Assembly (NCBI RefSeq): GCF_017873215.1
Contig: NZ_JAGGKA010000012.1
Coordinates: 82,053-146,052 of the forward strand
DNA: 64,000 nucleotides
Direction of reading: 5' to 3'
Source: Clostridium tetanomorphum
Lineage (GTDB): Bacteria; Bacillota; Clostridia; Clostridiales; Clostridiaceae
The position numbers were made by a program, and so were the translations under genes. Shown here piece after piece: positions 52,824 through 62,191 of the stretch. Each line of letters opens with the position of its first letter. Positions within the stretch are counted from its first letter, which is position 1. The notes beneath the pieces were generated by a model that did no database searches, was not told the DNA's origin, and saw only the letters and a list, made by a program, of their open reading frames with translations.

Positions 52824-53702
52824 ATGGATAAAAGAAATTATAATACTATAAACTTAGATAGTCTTAGTACTTTTGATATATTAAAAAAAATAAATAATGA
52901 AGATAAAAAAGTAGCCCAAGCTGTTGAAGAAGAGTTAACTAATATATCAGAAGCAGTAGATATTATCGTAGAAAGTATGAAAAGAGGAGGTAGGATGTTC
53001 TATATAGGTAGTGGAACTAGTGGAAAACTTGGAGTCATAGATGCATCAGAATGTCCGCCAACTTTTGGAGTAGATGATTCTATGATACAAGGTATTATAT
53101 CAGGAGGAGAAAGAGCCATAAGTGGATGGCTAGAACATACAGAAGACAATGAAAAGTTAGCTGTAGATGATATAAACAAAAGAGGAGTAAATAAGAAAGA
53201 TGTTCTAGTAGGAATAAGCGCTAGTGGAAATACACCTTATGTTAAAAGAGCATTAGAGTATGGAAGGGACATAGGATGTAAAACTATAGGAGTTATGTGT
53301 GATAAAGAAGGAAAAATAAAAGAAGTATGTCATTTGGCTATAGCGGTAGATGTAGGACCAGAAGTAATAATGGGATCTACTAGGATGAAAGCTGGAACAG
53401 CTCAAAAAATGATTTTAAATATGTTAAGTACAACGGCTATGATTAAATTAGGGAAAACTTATTCAAATTTAATGGTAAATGTAAAGCCTATAAATAAGAA
53501 GCTTGAAAATAGAGTAAAAGAGATAGTTCAATTAGCAGTAGGGAAGGAGCTAAATAATGTAGATGAAATATTATCTAAGTGCAATTATGATCCTAAAATA
53601 GCAATAGTAATGATTAAAACTGGAATGAGTCTAGAAGAGGCTAAAGCTTCCTTAGATAGAAATAATGGTGTAGTGTATGATGCTTTAAAAAATGTTAAAT
53701 AA
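52824..53702 (+). CDS. murQ: N-acetylmuramic acid 6-phosphate etherase
   Basis: About 292 residues, a SIS-fold enzyme that splits MurNAc-6-P into GlcNAc-6-P and D-lactate during cell-wall recycling. Conserved features: RMFYIGSGTSGKLGVIDASE (sugar-phosphate loop), PPTFGVDD, GISASGNTPYV and GPEVIMGSTRMKAGTAQKM. The start is ATG 52824 or 52815; the ribosome site is weak (AGAAAGAAG). Its product is the substrate of the next gene, nagA. Confidence 0.95.
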   Translation: MDKRNYNTINLDSLSTFDILKKINNEDKKVAQAVEEELTNISEAVDIIVESMKRGGRMFYIGSGTSGKLGVIDASECPPTFGVDDSMIQGIISGGERAISGWLEHTEDNEKLAVDDINKRGVNKKDVLVGISASGNTPYVKRALEYGRDIGCKTIGVMCDKEGKIKEVCHLAIAVDVGPEVIMGSTRMKAGTAQKMILNMLSTTAMIKLGKTYSNLMVNVKPINKKLENRVKEIVQLAVGKELNNVDEILSKCNYDPKIAIVMIKTGMSLEEAKASLDRNNGVVYDALKNVK

Positions 53703-53716
53703 AGGAGGAAGCATTT

Positions 53717-54859
53717 ATGAGAGCTATAGTTAATGGGAGAATAATAACAGAGGATGATCTATTAGAGAATAGAGTAGTAATATTTGATAAAAAAATATTA
53801 GAAATAGTAGACGAAGGCAAATTAAAAAATTTTAATTTAGAAGAAATTATAGATGCAGAAGAAAACTATATTTGTCCAGGACTTATAGACTTGCATATAC
53901 ATGGGGCAGGTGGAAAAGACACTATGGATGCAGAAATAGAATCTATAAAAATAATAAGTAATACTATATGTAAAAATGGAGTTACAGCTTTTTTACCCAC
54001 TACTATGACTATGAGTAAAGAAAAAATATACAATGCTTTTAATGTTATAAGAAAATGTATGAATTTGGACCTAGGTGGAGCTAAGGTAATAGGTGCTCAT
54101 ATGGAGGGACCTTTTTTAAATGAAAATTATAAAGGAGCTCAAAAGGCAGATTATATAATAAAGCCGTATTTTGATTTTATAAAAGGTTTTGAAGATGTTA
54201 TAAAGATTATAACACTTGCTCCAGAACAAGATGAAAATAATGAATTTATAAAAAAGGTAAAAAAAGAAACGAACATAGTTTTATCTATAGGACATTCTAA
54301 CGCTACTTATGAGGAAGCTATTTTCTCTATAGAAAATGGAGTGAATCATGCTACTCACATTTTTAATGCTATGACACCTTTAAATCATAGACAACCGGGT
54401 GTTGTAGGAGCAATTTTTGGTACTGATATATCCTGTGAACTTATAGCGGATAAAATACATGTGCATAAAGGTGTTTTTAATATTTTGCTTAAAGTAAAAG
54501 GAAAAGATAAAATTATTTTAATAACTGATTCTATGCAAGCAGGATGTATGAAAGACGGAATATGGGAATTAGGTGGGCAAAAAGTAATAGTAAAAGAAGG
54601 TTCAGCTAGATTGGAAAATGGTACTTTGGCAGGAAGCATTTTAACTTTAAATAAAGCTATTAAGAATATCTTGGAAAATACAAATTTAAAAATATGGGAA
54701 GCAGTGGCTATGGCTTCAGCAAATCCAGCAAAAGATATAAATATATATGATAAAAAAGGAAGTATATCTATAGGAAAAGATGCTGATATGGTTATATTTG
54801 ATTCGAAATTTAATGCAAAACAGACTATGGTAGAGGGAAAAACAGTGTTTAAATGTTAA
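53717..54859 (+). CDS. nagA: N-acetylglucosamine-6-phosphate deacetylase
   Basis: 380 residues of the amidohydrolase family. Metal and substrate residues: GLIDLHIHGAGGKDTMDA, HMEGPF, IGHSNATYEEA, NHATHIFNAMTPLNHRQPG and LITDSMQAG. It removes acetate from GlcNAc-6-P to give glucosamine-6-P. ATG 53717 follows AAAGGAGGAAGC, 14 bases after murQ, so the two are coupled. Confidence 0.96.
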   Translation: MRAIVNGRIITEDDLLENRVVIFDKKILEIVDEGKLKNFNLEEIIDAEENYICPGLIDLHIHGAGGKDTMDAEIESIKIISNTICKNGVTAFLPTTMTMSKEKIYNAFNVIRKCMNLDLGGAKVIGAHMEGPFLNENYKGAQKADYIIKPYFDFIKGFEDVIKIITLAPEQDENNEFIKKVKKETNIVLSIGHSNATYEEAIFSIENGVNHATHIFNAMTPLNHRQPGVVGAIFGTDISCELIADKIHVHKGVFNILLKVKGKDKIILITDSMQAGCMKDGIWELGGQKVIVKEGSARLENGTLAGSILTLNKAIKNILENTNLKIWEAVAMASANPAKDINIYDKKGSISIGKDADMVIFDSKFNAKQTMVEGKTVFKC

Positions 54860-54903
54860 TATTTATTTAGTAGTTAAGGATTAATTTACAGGGGGATTTA
54901 TAA

Positions 54904-55629
54904 ATGAGAGTGATAGTTGTTGATAATTATAAGAAAATGAGTGAAAAGGCGGCAATTATGGTAGCTAGCCAAATTGTATTAAAACCTGATAGTATACTTG
55001 GATTGGCCACAGGAGATACACCATTAGGAATGTATGAAGAATTAATAAAAATGTATAATAATAATGAAATAGATTTTTCACAGGTTAAGTCTTTTAATTT
55101 AGATGAGTATTATGGATTAAATAAGAATAATACTCAAAGTTATAATTATTATATGAGAGAGAATTTATTTAAACATATTAATATGAAAGAAGAAAATATA
55201 AATATACCAGATGGAACTGCTAAAGATATACAAGCTGAATGCAAAAATTATGAGAAGAGAATTAGTGAACAAGGTGGAATAGATCTTCAAATATTAGGTA
55301 TAGGTGTAAATGGACATATTGGGTTTAATGAACCTGGCATTGACTTTGAGGCAGAAACACATTTTGTAAATTTAGATGAAAAAACTATAAAATCAAATTC
55401 AAGATTTTTTAATTCTATAGAAGAAGTTCCCACAAAGGCTATTAGTATGGGAATAAAAACAATAATAAATTCTAAAAGAATAGTTCTACTTGCCTGTGGT
55501 GAGTCGAAGGCAGAAGCTATATTTAGGACTATGAAAGGTAAAATAAATCCTAAGACTCCTGCATCTATATTACAGCTTCATAGTGATGTTACCTTAATTA
55601 TAGATAAAGAAGCAGCTAGTAAGCTTTAG
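54904..55629 (+). CDS. nagB: Glucosamine-6-phosphate deaminase
   Basis: 241 residues. Active-site segments: LGLATGDTPLGMYEEL, VKSFNLDEYYGL (catalytic aspartate), ILGIGVNGHIGFNEPG (catalytic Glu/His) and the closing loop VPTKAISMGIKTII. It converts glucosamine-6-P to fructose-6-P and ammonia, completing the amino-sugar route into glycolysis. ATG 54904 follows AGGGGG. It is the last gene of the operon; a strong terminator follows. Confidence 0.96.
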   Translation: MRVIVVDNYKKMSEKAAIMVASQIVLKPDSILGLATGDTPLGMYEELIKMYNNNEIDFSQVKSFNLDEYYGLNKNNTQSYNYYMRENLFKHINMKEENINIPDGTAKDIQAECKNYEKRISEQGGIDLQILGIGVNGHIGFNEPGIDFEAETHFVNLDEKTIKSNSRFFNSIEEVPTKAISMGIKTIINSKRIVLLACGESKAEAIFRTMKGKINPKTPASILQLHSDVTLIIDKEAASKL

Positions 55630-55643
55630 TTATAAGTAATTGT

Positions 55644-55700
55644 TAAAAACCTTATGTAAATTCATGAAATTAAAAACATGAATCTACATGAGGTTTTATT
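55644..55700. terminator. Terminator of the mur/nag operon
   Basis: AAAACCTTATGTAAATTCATG / CATGAATCTACATGAGGTTTT, long stem. It also serves the convergent gene at 55696. Confidence 0.88.
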
Positions 55701-56082
55701 TGATATTTTGAGTTAATGCATGAATAATTTTATCTTTTATATATTTATTTTTATAAACAACATTCAATGAAAATTTGCATTTATCCATTATTGATATAAA
55801 TGATAAATTTTTATTTGACTTTAATAGTGTTTTAACTGCTTTATTTATCTTATTATTTATAATTTGTAGTTCTTTATAATGCTTTATTTCTTCTAATATA
55901 TAAATTCTAAGATCTGGATACATCCTTATAACTAAAGGATCTATATTGGTTTTTTCTGCAACAGTAGCAAAGTTTAATCTTTCATTTATAGATATCATGG
56001 AATTAAGAACATTTTTTATATCGGCTTTATATTCTTCTATATCTTTATAACACGAAACTTCATTATTTGAATAGTTTTCCAT
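55696..56082 (-). CDS. Small putative HTH protein
   Basis: About 128 residues, all helical: MENYSNNEVSCYKDIEEYKA, then NVLNSMISINERLNFATVAE, which reads like the helix-turn-helix of TnpC/DUF6262- or TetR-like proteins (LNFATVAEKTNIDPLVIRMY). ATG 56082 is preferred over the in-frame ATG 56118 because GAGGAG (56090-56095) lies between them. It is divergent from the response regulator. Function unknown; a DNA-binding role is only an inference. Confidence 0.6.
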   Translation of the reverse strand: MENYSNNEVSCYKDIEEYKADIKNVLNSMISINERLNFATVAEKTNIDPLVIRMYPDLRIYILEEIKHYKELQIINNKINKAVKTLLKSNKNLSFISIMDKCKFSLNVVYKNKYIKDKIIHALTQNIK

Positions 56083-56199
56083 ATTAAATCTCCTCATTCG
56101 ACAAAATCTATATTTCAATAATATAGCATTATAAGAATATTGTAAAATAAATTATGGTATAATTGATTTAATTTTATAGACAAGCTGGTGATATTTGAT

Positions 56200-56901
56200 A
56201 TGAATGATAGTATAAGTATATTGGTTGTTGAAGATGATGTAGATATAAACAATTTACTGTGTAAGATGTTAGATAAACAAGGTTATAAGGTAAGAGGAGC
56301 TTATTCAGGTTCTGAAGCTAAAATGTGTATTGAATATGAGGATTTTCAGTTAGTATTGCTGGATTTAATGCTTCCTGGAATAACAGGAGAAGAACTGATT
56401 TGTGAAATAAGAAAGATTAAAATTATGCCTGTTATAGTTATTTCTGCAAAATCTGCACAGGATACCAAAATAGAAGTGTTAAAGCTTGGTGCAGATGATT
56501 TTATATCTAAACCTTTTGACACTAATGAGGTTTTGGCAAGAATAGAAGCTCAGTTAAGAAGGTATATGATATTTTCTAATACATTTGTGAAAAATAATAC
56601 TTTAGTATTTAAGGATTTGGTTTTGAACCGTGAAACTTTAGAAGTTACAGTTAGGGGTGAAAAAATTTATCTTACTGCAAGAGAATTTACTATATTAGAA
56701 CTTTTGATGGCTAATCCAAGTAAGGTTTTTACAAAGGCTAATTTGTTTGAACACGTTTGGAATGAGGAGTTTCTTGGTGATGATAATACAGTAAATGTAC
56801 ATATAAGTAATATTCGTTCAAAGTTGGCTAAAATTAATTCTGACATGGAATATATACATACTGTATGGGGAATAGGGTATAAAATCAGTGATAAAACTTA
56901 A
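56200..56901 (+). CDS. OmpR-family response regulator
   Basis: About 233 residues: receiver domain (LVVEDDVDI, phospho-aspartate in VLLDLMLPG, K in SKPFDTNEV) and a winged-helix output domain (LTAREFTILELLMANPSKVF, VNVHISNIRSKL). ATG 56200 is preferred over GTG 56188. It is first in a set with an ABC transporter and a histidine kinase, typical of bacitracin/lantibiotic-sensing modules. It should activate the transporter genes. Confidence 0.92.
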   Translation: MNDSISILVVEDDVDINNLLCKMLDKQGYKVRGAYSGSEAKMCIEYEDFQLVLLDLMLPGITGEELICEIRKIKIMPVIVISAKSAQDTKIEVLKLGADDFISKPFDTNEVLARIEAQLRRYMIFSNTFVKNNTLVFKDLVLNRETLEVTVRGEKIYLTAREFTILELLMANPSKVFTKANLFEHVWNEEFLGDDNTVNVHISNIRSKLAKINSDMEYIHTVWGIGYKISDKT

Positions 56902-56982
56902 GACTTTCTTAATCTTTTCTTTAGAGTATCTTGTTAATTATATTTTAAAATATGATTAAACAAGAAAGAGGAGGAGATTTAT

Positions 56983-57906
56983 ATGGATCATATAATACTT
57001 AAGACTAAAAATATTACTAAAAAGTATGGTAATCATCTAGCCGCAAATAATATTAATATAGAGGTAAAAAAGGGCGAAATTTATGGTCTCGTTGGGAAAA
57101 ATGGAGCAGGAAAAACTACTCTGCTTAGAATGATATGTGGACTTACAGTGCCATCAAAGGGAGAAATTGATTTATTTAACGAAACATCTTTTGGTGGATT
57201 AAATAAATCTAGAAGAAGAACAGGATGTATAATTGAAACTCCAAGCTTTTATCCATATTTATCTGCAAGAAAAAACCTTGAATATTATAGAATACAAAGA
57301 GGAATTCCAGAAAAAGGTTGTATAGACGAAGTACTTAAAATTGTGGATCTTGAAAAGGACTCAAAGAAAAAATTTAAAAACTTTTCACTAGGTATGAAGC
57401 AGCGTTTAGGGTTAGCTCTTGCGTTAATGGCAACACCAGACTTACTTATTTTAGATGAACCCATCAATGGACTTGATCCTACGGGAATTGTAGAATTTAG
57501 AGAAATTTTGTTAAAACTAAATAAAGAAAGAAATACTACAATAATCATATCTAGTCATATATTAGGAGAGCTTTCGCAGATAGCAACTATGTATGGATTT
57601 ATTAATAACGGAGAGCTTATAGAGCAGATATCATCTAAAGAATTGAATGAAAAATGTAGAAGATGTATATCTATTAAAGTAAAAAATATTGAAAAAGCTA
57701 TTGTGGCAATTGAGAAGGAACTTCATTGCAATGAGTATGAAGTATTAAATGATAATGAGATTAGATTATATAAATATATAGATACTCCTGAAATAGTAGC
57801 TCAAGCTCTTGTAAGTAATGGAGTCATGTTATCCTCAATGAATCAAATTGGTGCAAATTTAGAAAATTATTTTATTAATTTGATTGGAGGTGCTCATCAT
57901 GCTTAA
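56983..57906 (+). CDS. ABC transporter ATP-binding protein, BcrA type
   Basis: 307 residues. Walker A GLVGKNGAGKTTLLRMICGL, signature FSLGMKQRLGLALAL, Walker B LLILDEPINGLDP and H-loop IISSHIL. The C-terminal helical extension (about 215-307) is typical for antibiotic-resistance exporters of the BcrA class. ATG 56983 follows AGAGGAGGAG. It overlaps the permease gene by 8 bases. The complex likely removes a membrane-acting peptide, or serves an unknown export. Confidence 0.9.
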   Translation: MDHIILKTKNITKKYGNHLAANNINIEVKKGEIYGLVGKNGAGKTTLLRMICGLTVPSKGEIDLFNETSFGGLNKSRRRTGCIIETPSFYPYLSARKNLEYYRIQRGIPEKGCIDEVLKIVDLEKDSKKKFKNFSLGMKQRLGLALALMATPDLLILDEPINGLDPTGIVEFREILLKLNKERNTTIIISSHILGELSQIATMYGFINNGELIEQISSKELNEKCRRCISIKVKNIEKAIVAIEKELHCNEYEVLNDNEIRLYKYIDTPEIVAQALVSNGVMLSSMNQIGANLENYFINLIGGAHHA

Positions 57907-58651
57907 TTACATAAAAGCAGAGCTTTACAGAAATTTTAATAGGTTATATTTTTGGGGTTATACTGGTGGAATATGTATTTTTATATTGGCAATTAACATA
58001 ATTATAAAAACGACTAGTATTGGCAACGATGTAAACTTAACCGTACTTTTTCAAGCAGCAACTTTTATGCTTGGAATTCCAGTATTTTTGATAGTAGCTA
58101 TGGTTGATATGTGTATAGCAGAAGAAGAGAGGAATGTTACTTTAAAAAATGTTGTATCTTTTGGATTTGAAAGAAATAAATTAGTATTATCAAAAATTAT
58201 TGCAACAATAATTCTTTCTATAATATCAGCAATTATTATATTAACTATGTTTTTTGGAAGCGCTATGATATTATTGCCTATTGGTGATAAATTTTCTACA
58301 GATATTATAATAAATTTTACAAAGAGATTATCTGGTTCAATGGTATTATGGATTGCAGCTATATCAGTATGTTCCTTTTTAGCTTTTGTTATTAAAAGTA
58401 ATACAATGTTTAGTTTGATATATGCCATGACTTTTTTATTTTTTAAAAAAATTGTTTTAATACTTTCAAATCTTGTTTCTGATAAATTTAAATACATTTA
58501 TGACATACTTATTACAACTCAATTAGATGTTTTAGCTAAAGAAGAATTAACAAATTCTAATTTGAGTTATGCAATTTTAATAGGAGTTATATATATAATA
58601 GTATTCACTATTTTAACTATGGTATATGTAAAAAATAAAGAGATTAAATAA
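57899..58651 (+). CDS. ABC-2 type permease, BcrB-like
   Basis: About 250 residues with six membrane segments (LNYIKAELYRNFNRLYFWGY at the start; AATFMLGIPVFLIVAMVDMC; LVLSKIIATIILSIISAIII). ATG 57899, inside the end of the ATPase gene, is preferred to TTG 57884 because GGAGGTGC precedes it. It forms the membrane part of the BcrA-type exporter. Low sequence conservation is usual in this family. Confidence 0.85.
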   Translation: MLNYIKAELYRNFNRLYFWGYTGGICIFILAINIIIKTTSIGNDVNLTVLFQAATFMLGIPVFLIVAMVDMCIAEEERNVTLKNVVSFGFERNKLVLSKIIATIILSIISAIIILTMFFGSAMILLPIGDKFSTDIIINFTKRLSGSMVLWIAAISVCSFLAFVIKSNTMFSLIYAMTFLFFKKIVLILSNLVSDKFKYIYDILITTQLDVLAKEELTNSNLSYAILIGVIYIIVFTILTMVYVKNKEIK

Positions 58652-58669
58652 AAAGAGAGGGTGACATTT

Positions 58670-59572
58670 ATGCAAAGTTTAACTATTATTTTTCTTATAA
58701 TTATAGCTGGTATATTTGCCATCCTTTATAGTTTGCAATATAAAGAAATAAGAAATATAACTAATCAATTAAAAGAAATTAATAAAATTAAAACCAATTC
58801 AAAAATATTATTATCTACCTCAAATAAGATAGTAAAAAAGCTGACTTTAGAAATAAATAGAGCTTTAGAAGAAAAATGTAAGACTGAGGCTGAATATAAG
58901 AAAATGGATTTAGAAATTAAACAGGCTATTGCAAATATTTCACATGACTTAAGAACTCCTTTAACATCTATAATGGGATATATTCAACTTATGGAAGAGG
59001 ACAGCTTATGCGAAGATGAGAAGAAACAGTATATAGATATTGTAAAAAGGAGAACAAAATCACTACAATCTTTGATAAATAGCTTTTATGATTTATCAAG
59101 ACTTGAGGGGAATGAATATAAATTTAAACTTGAATCACTTAATTTATATAATATAATGTGCGATGTAATAGCTTTATTTTATAATGATTTTCTACATAAA
59201 GGAATAGAACCTATTCTTAATATAGAGGAGAAAATACCGTTAGTTATTGCGGATGATAATGCAGTAAGGCGTATAATTTCAAATTTAATACAAAATATGA
59301 TTAAATATAGTAAAGAATTTATAAATATAACTTTAAAGCAACAAAGAAATTATATAGTAATGACATTTACCAATGATGCAAAGGATTTAAAGAAAGAGGA
59401 TGTAAATTATTTGTTCAATCGATTCTTTACAGCAGATCACACTAGAAGTGGAAAAAGTACAGGACTTGGACTTGCTATAGCTAAGAAATTAGTTGATAAA
59501 ATGGGACATGAAATTTTTGCAGAATTATCAAGAGATAAGCTTAGTATAATAATAAAATGGAAAATAAGATGA
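58670..59572 (+). CDS. Histidine kinase with minimal sensor
   Basis: About 300 residues. A single N-terminal membrane segment (about 3-20), a coiled-coil stretch, the phospho-histidine in ANISHDLRTPLTSIMGYIQL and the ATP domain (NLIQNMIKY N-box; GLGLAIAKKL G-box). There is no extracellular sensor domain, so it probably reads the state of the neighbouring transporter. ATG 58670 follows AGAGAGGGTG. It partners the OmpR-type regulator at 56200. Confidence 0.9.
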   Translation: MQSLTIIFLIIIAGIFAILYSLQYKEIRNITNQLKEINKIKTNSKILLSTSNKIVKKLTLEINRALEEKCKTEAEYKKMDLEIKQAIANISHDLRTPLTSIMGYIQLMEEDSLCEDEKKQYIDIVKRRTKSLQSLINSFYDLSRLEGNEYKFKLESLNLYNIMCDVIALFYNDFLHKGIEPILNIEEKIPLVIADDNAVRRIISNLIQNMIKYSKEFINITLKQQRNYIVMTFTNDAKDLKKEDVNYLFNRFFTADHTRSGKSTGLGLAIAKKLVDKMGHEIFAELSRDKLSIIIKWKIR

Positions 59573-59581
59573 GATATGTAA

Positions 59582-59605
59582 GTGCCAGGTATAAGTGCCT
59601 GGCAC
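59582..59605. repeat. Dispersed GCCAGG...CCTGGC hairpin, copy 2
   Basis: GTGCCAGG and CCTGGCAC pair perfectly. TAAGTGCCTGGCA is identical to the copy at 9398. It lies just after the histidine kinase stop. Confidence 0.65.
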
Positions 59606-59627
59606 TGTAGCTATTAAAGAAATTCAT

Positions 59628-60116
59628 TTAAAACTCTAAAATCATATCATACCATTGGGCGCCGCCGTGTGTGGATTTAGATATACCTTTATTTACATAT
59701 CCAAATTTTTCATAATAGTGAATAAGCTTATTTTTACAAGTTAAAATAACACCTTTGCGACCAGCCTTTCTTGAAACTTCTATCATATGATTCATTAACT
59801 GTGCTGCAATTCCCCGATTGCGATAATCTGGCATTACATCAAGTCCAAAAATAGTTTGATAATATCCATCTGGAATATGGAGTGTAGAATTTTTATAGAG
59901 TTCATCATAGATAACAGTTTTATTTATAATACAACCATTGATAAATCCAATTATTGTTCCTCCAAGTTCTGCTACAAAAAAGCTTTCTGAGAAGGTTTTA
60001 ATACGTTGTTCTAAAGAGGTTCTTGTAGCTGCTTCTGCATATGGAAAACAGCTTTCTTCTACTTTTGATATTGAATCTAAATCTTCTATGGATGCTTGTC
60101 TAATAGTAATATCCAT
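59628..60116 (-). CDS. GNAT-family acetyltransferase (AANAT-like)
   Basis: About 162 residues: IRQASIEDLDSISKVEESCF (N-terminal block), FFVAELGGTIIGFINGCI, the acetyl-CoA loop LDVMPDYRNRGIAAQLMNHM and YYEKFGYVNKGISKSTHGG. ATG 60116 follows AAAGGAAGAT and is preferred over upstream in-frame starts. The ending WYDM resembles amine acetyltransferases. Substrate unknown; transcribed alone. Confidence 0.85.
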   Translation of the reverse strand: MDITIRQASIEDLDSISKVEESCFPYAEAATRTSLEQRIKTFSESFFVAELGGTIIGFINGCIINKTVIYDELYKNSTLHIPDGYYQTIFGLDVMPDYRNRGIAAQLMNHMIEVSRKAGRKGVILTCKNKLIHYYEKFGYVNKGISKSTHGGAQWYDMILEF

Positions 60117-60307
60117 TATAATCTTCCTTTCATGAAAAGTGTCAATATAATATTCATTATAACATATAATAAAACTTCGGTTCATAGTATTGAGGAGCAT
60201 AGGTATCTTAAGTGAAACTATAAATTATCTTTAAAATATTTATATAGTAATATATAATATATGTTGTTATTAATAGGGGTTCACCTATGAGATTGGAGGA
60301 TTAGGCT

Positions 60308-61753
60308 ATGAATTTAAAAAAGCTACTATCTATTGTAACTGTAACCATGCTTACAGTTGGAAGTTTAGCAGGTTGTGGAACTAGTAAAACTAGCACAGTG
60401 GAAGGGACGACTTCAACAAAAGCTGATATAGTTATAGTTGGTGCAGGGGGAGCAGGGCTTACTGCAGCAGTAGAAGCTAAAAATGCAGGAGCCAATGTTA
60501 TAGTTCTTGAAAAAATGCCAATGGTAGGAGGAAATACTCTAAGGGCAACTGGAGGAATAAATGCAGCGGGAACTAAATTTCAAAAGGGAAAAAATATAAA
60601 AGATAGTGTTGAAAAGTTTTATGAAGATACAATGAAGGGTGGATATTATAAAAATAACCCTGAATTAGTTAGAGTTTTAACTTCTGAAGCAGCAAATGCA
60701 GTGGAGTGGCTGGCAGATTTAGGTGCAGATTTAACAGATGTAGGAAGGCTTGCTGGAGCAAGTAATGATAGAGCCCATAGGCCTGCTGGTGGTGGAGAAG
60801 TTGGCTCAAATATAGTAAAAACTTTGAAAAAAGCAGCAGAGGATAAAAAAATTAATGTAAGGCTTAACAGTAAAGTAGTAGAGATATTAAAGGATGGTAA
60901 AGGAAATATAAAAGGAGTAAAAGCATTAAATGAAGATGGCAAGGAATACACTATAGATACAAAGTCAGTTGTTATTGCAACTGGTGGTTTTGGATCTAGT
61001 GAAGAAAAAGTTGTTGAATATAATTCTAAGTTAAAAGATTTTGGGACAACCAATCACCCAGGAGCAACTGGGGATGGAATTGATATGGCTGTAAAATTAG
61101 GAGCGGAACTTACACAAATGGATCAAATACAAACTCATCCAACAGTAGTTCCTAAAACAGGCATGATGATTACTGAAGCAGTAAGAGGAAATGGTGCTAT
61201 ACTTGTAAATTACCATGGAAGTCGTTTTATAAATGAATTAGCTACAAGAGATGTAGTATCAAAAGCTATACTTAATCAAAAAGGAAAAACAGCCTATCTT
61301 TTATTTGATGATAATGTTAGAAAGAGCTTGAAAGCTATAGAAAGTTATATAGATATGGAGCTAGTAACGCAGGGAAATTCTATAGAAGATTTAGCTAAAA
61401 AGATTAATGTCAATCCACAGGTATTAAAGAAAACAGTTAATGATTATAATGGATTTGTAAAGAATAAAAAGGATGTTCAATTTAATAGAGCAGATATGCC
61501 ACGTTCTTTTGAAAATGGCAAGTACTATGCTATTGAAATTGCACCAGCTGTTCATTATACCATGGGTGGTATAAAAATTAATAAAAATGCTGAAGTATTA
61601 GATAAATCAGGACAAGTTATTAAAGGCCTTTATGCTGCTGGAGAAGTTACTGGAGGTGTCCAGGGAGGAAATAGATTAGGAGGAAACTCTTTAGCAGATA
61701 TAATTGTTTTTGGTAGAATAGCAGGAAAAAATGCAGCTACTTCTGTGAAATAG
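60308..61753 (+). CDS. Secreted FAD-dependent reductase (fumarate/urocanate reductase-like flavoprotein)
   Basis: 481 residues. A lipoprotein signal (VGSLAGC, cysteine about residue 23) is followed by an FAD-binding fold, ADIVIVGAGGAGLTAAVEAK. The FRD-type active-site segments are MPMVGGNTLRATGGINAAGT, HPTVV, EAVRGNGAILVNYHGSRFIN and GGVQGGNRLGGNSLAD. The substrate (fumarate, urocanate or an enoate) cannot be read from sequence. It is followed by an FMN-binding lipoprotein, so electrons probably come through that carrier. ATG 60308 follows TTGGAGG. Confidence 0.9.
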   Translation: MNLKKLLSIVTVTMLTVGSLAGCGTSKTSTVEGTTSTKADIVIVGAGGAGLTAAVEAKNAGANVIVLEKMPMVGGNTLRATGGINAAGTKFQKGKNIKDSVEKFYEDTMKGGYYKNNPELVRVLTSEAANAVEWLADLGADLTDVGRLAGASNDRAHRPAGGGEVGSNIVKTLKKAAEDKKINVRLNSKVVEILKDGKGNIKGVKALNEDGKEYTIDTKSVVIATGGFGSSEEKVVEYNSKLKDFGTTNHPGATGDGIDMAVKLGAELTQMDQIQTHPTVVPKTGMMITEAVRGNGAILVNYHGSRFINELATRDVVSKAILNQKGKTAYLLFDDNVRKSLKAIESYIDMELVTQGNSIEDLAKKINVNPQVLKKTVNDYNGFVKNKKDVQFNRADMPRSFENGKYYAIEIAPAVHYTMGGIKINKNAEVLDKSGQVIKGLYAAGEVTGGVQGGNRLGGNSLADIIVFGRIAGKNAATSVK

Positions 61754-61843
61754 ATTTTGATTACACATATTTAAAGAGATAACTAGTTCGGCATATTTTT
61801 AATTTGTTATTTCTTTTTAGGTGTTTTGATGGAGGAAAATATA

Positions 61844-62191
61844 ATGAAAAAAACAATTTTATCAATGATAATAGTTTTAACTTTAGGAATAGTTCTTATA
61901 GGATGTGGATCTGAGGGAGTATATAAAGATGGAGAATATAAGTCTAAGGAAAAATTACGTAATGGTGAACTGAATATAACTGTAGAAGTTGCTAAAGGAA
62001 AAATAAAAAACATAAAGGTTGATGCAGAAGAAAAAGATAATGGAATTTTAGATGGAGTAAAAAATGTATTAATCCCAAAGATAATAAAGAAGCAATCTAC
62101 AGAAGGTGTAGATACTGTTACAGGAGCTACAATATCTAGCAAAGCTATACTAAAAGGTGTAGATGAAGCTTTAGCTGGAGCTAAGAAATAA
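61844..62191 (+). CDS. FMN-binding lipoprotein
   Basis: About 116 residues. Lipoprotein signal with LIGCGS, then an FMN-binding domain whose motif DTVTGATISS (residues 90-99) is the ApbE target; the last Thr of TGAT should carry covalent FMN. Its neighbour is an extracytoplasmic reductase, and such pairs occur in flavin-based extracellular electron transfer. ATG 61844 is used (GGAGGAAAATATA before it), although ATG 61826 is in frame. No ApbE gene is in the window. Confidence 0.9.
   Translation: MKKTILSMIIVLTLGIVLIGCGSEGVYKDGEYKSKEKLRNGELNITVEVAKGKIKNIKVDAEEKDNGILDGVKNVLIPKIIKKQSTEGVDTVTGATISSKAILKGVDEALAGAKK

Noticed and set aside
60646..61053. Minus-strand open frame inside the FAD reductase gene
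   Set aside because: Antisense shadow; the plus-strand protein is clearly conserved.
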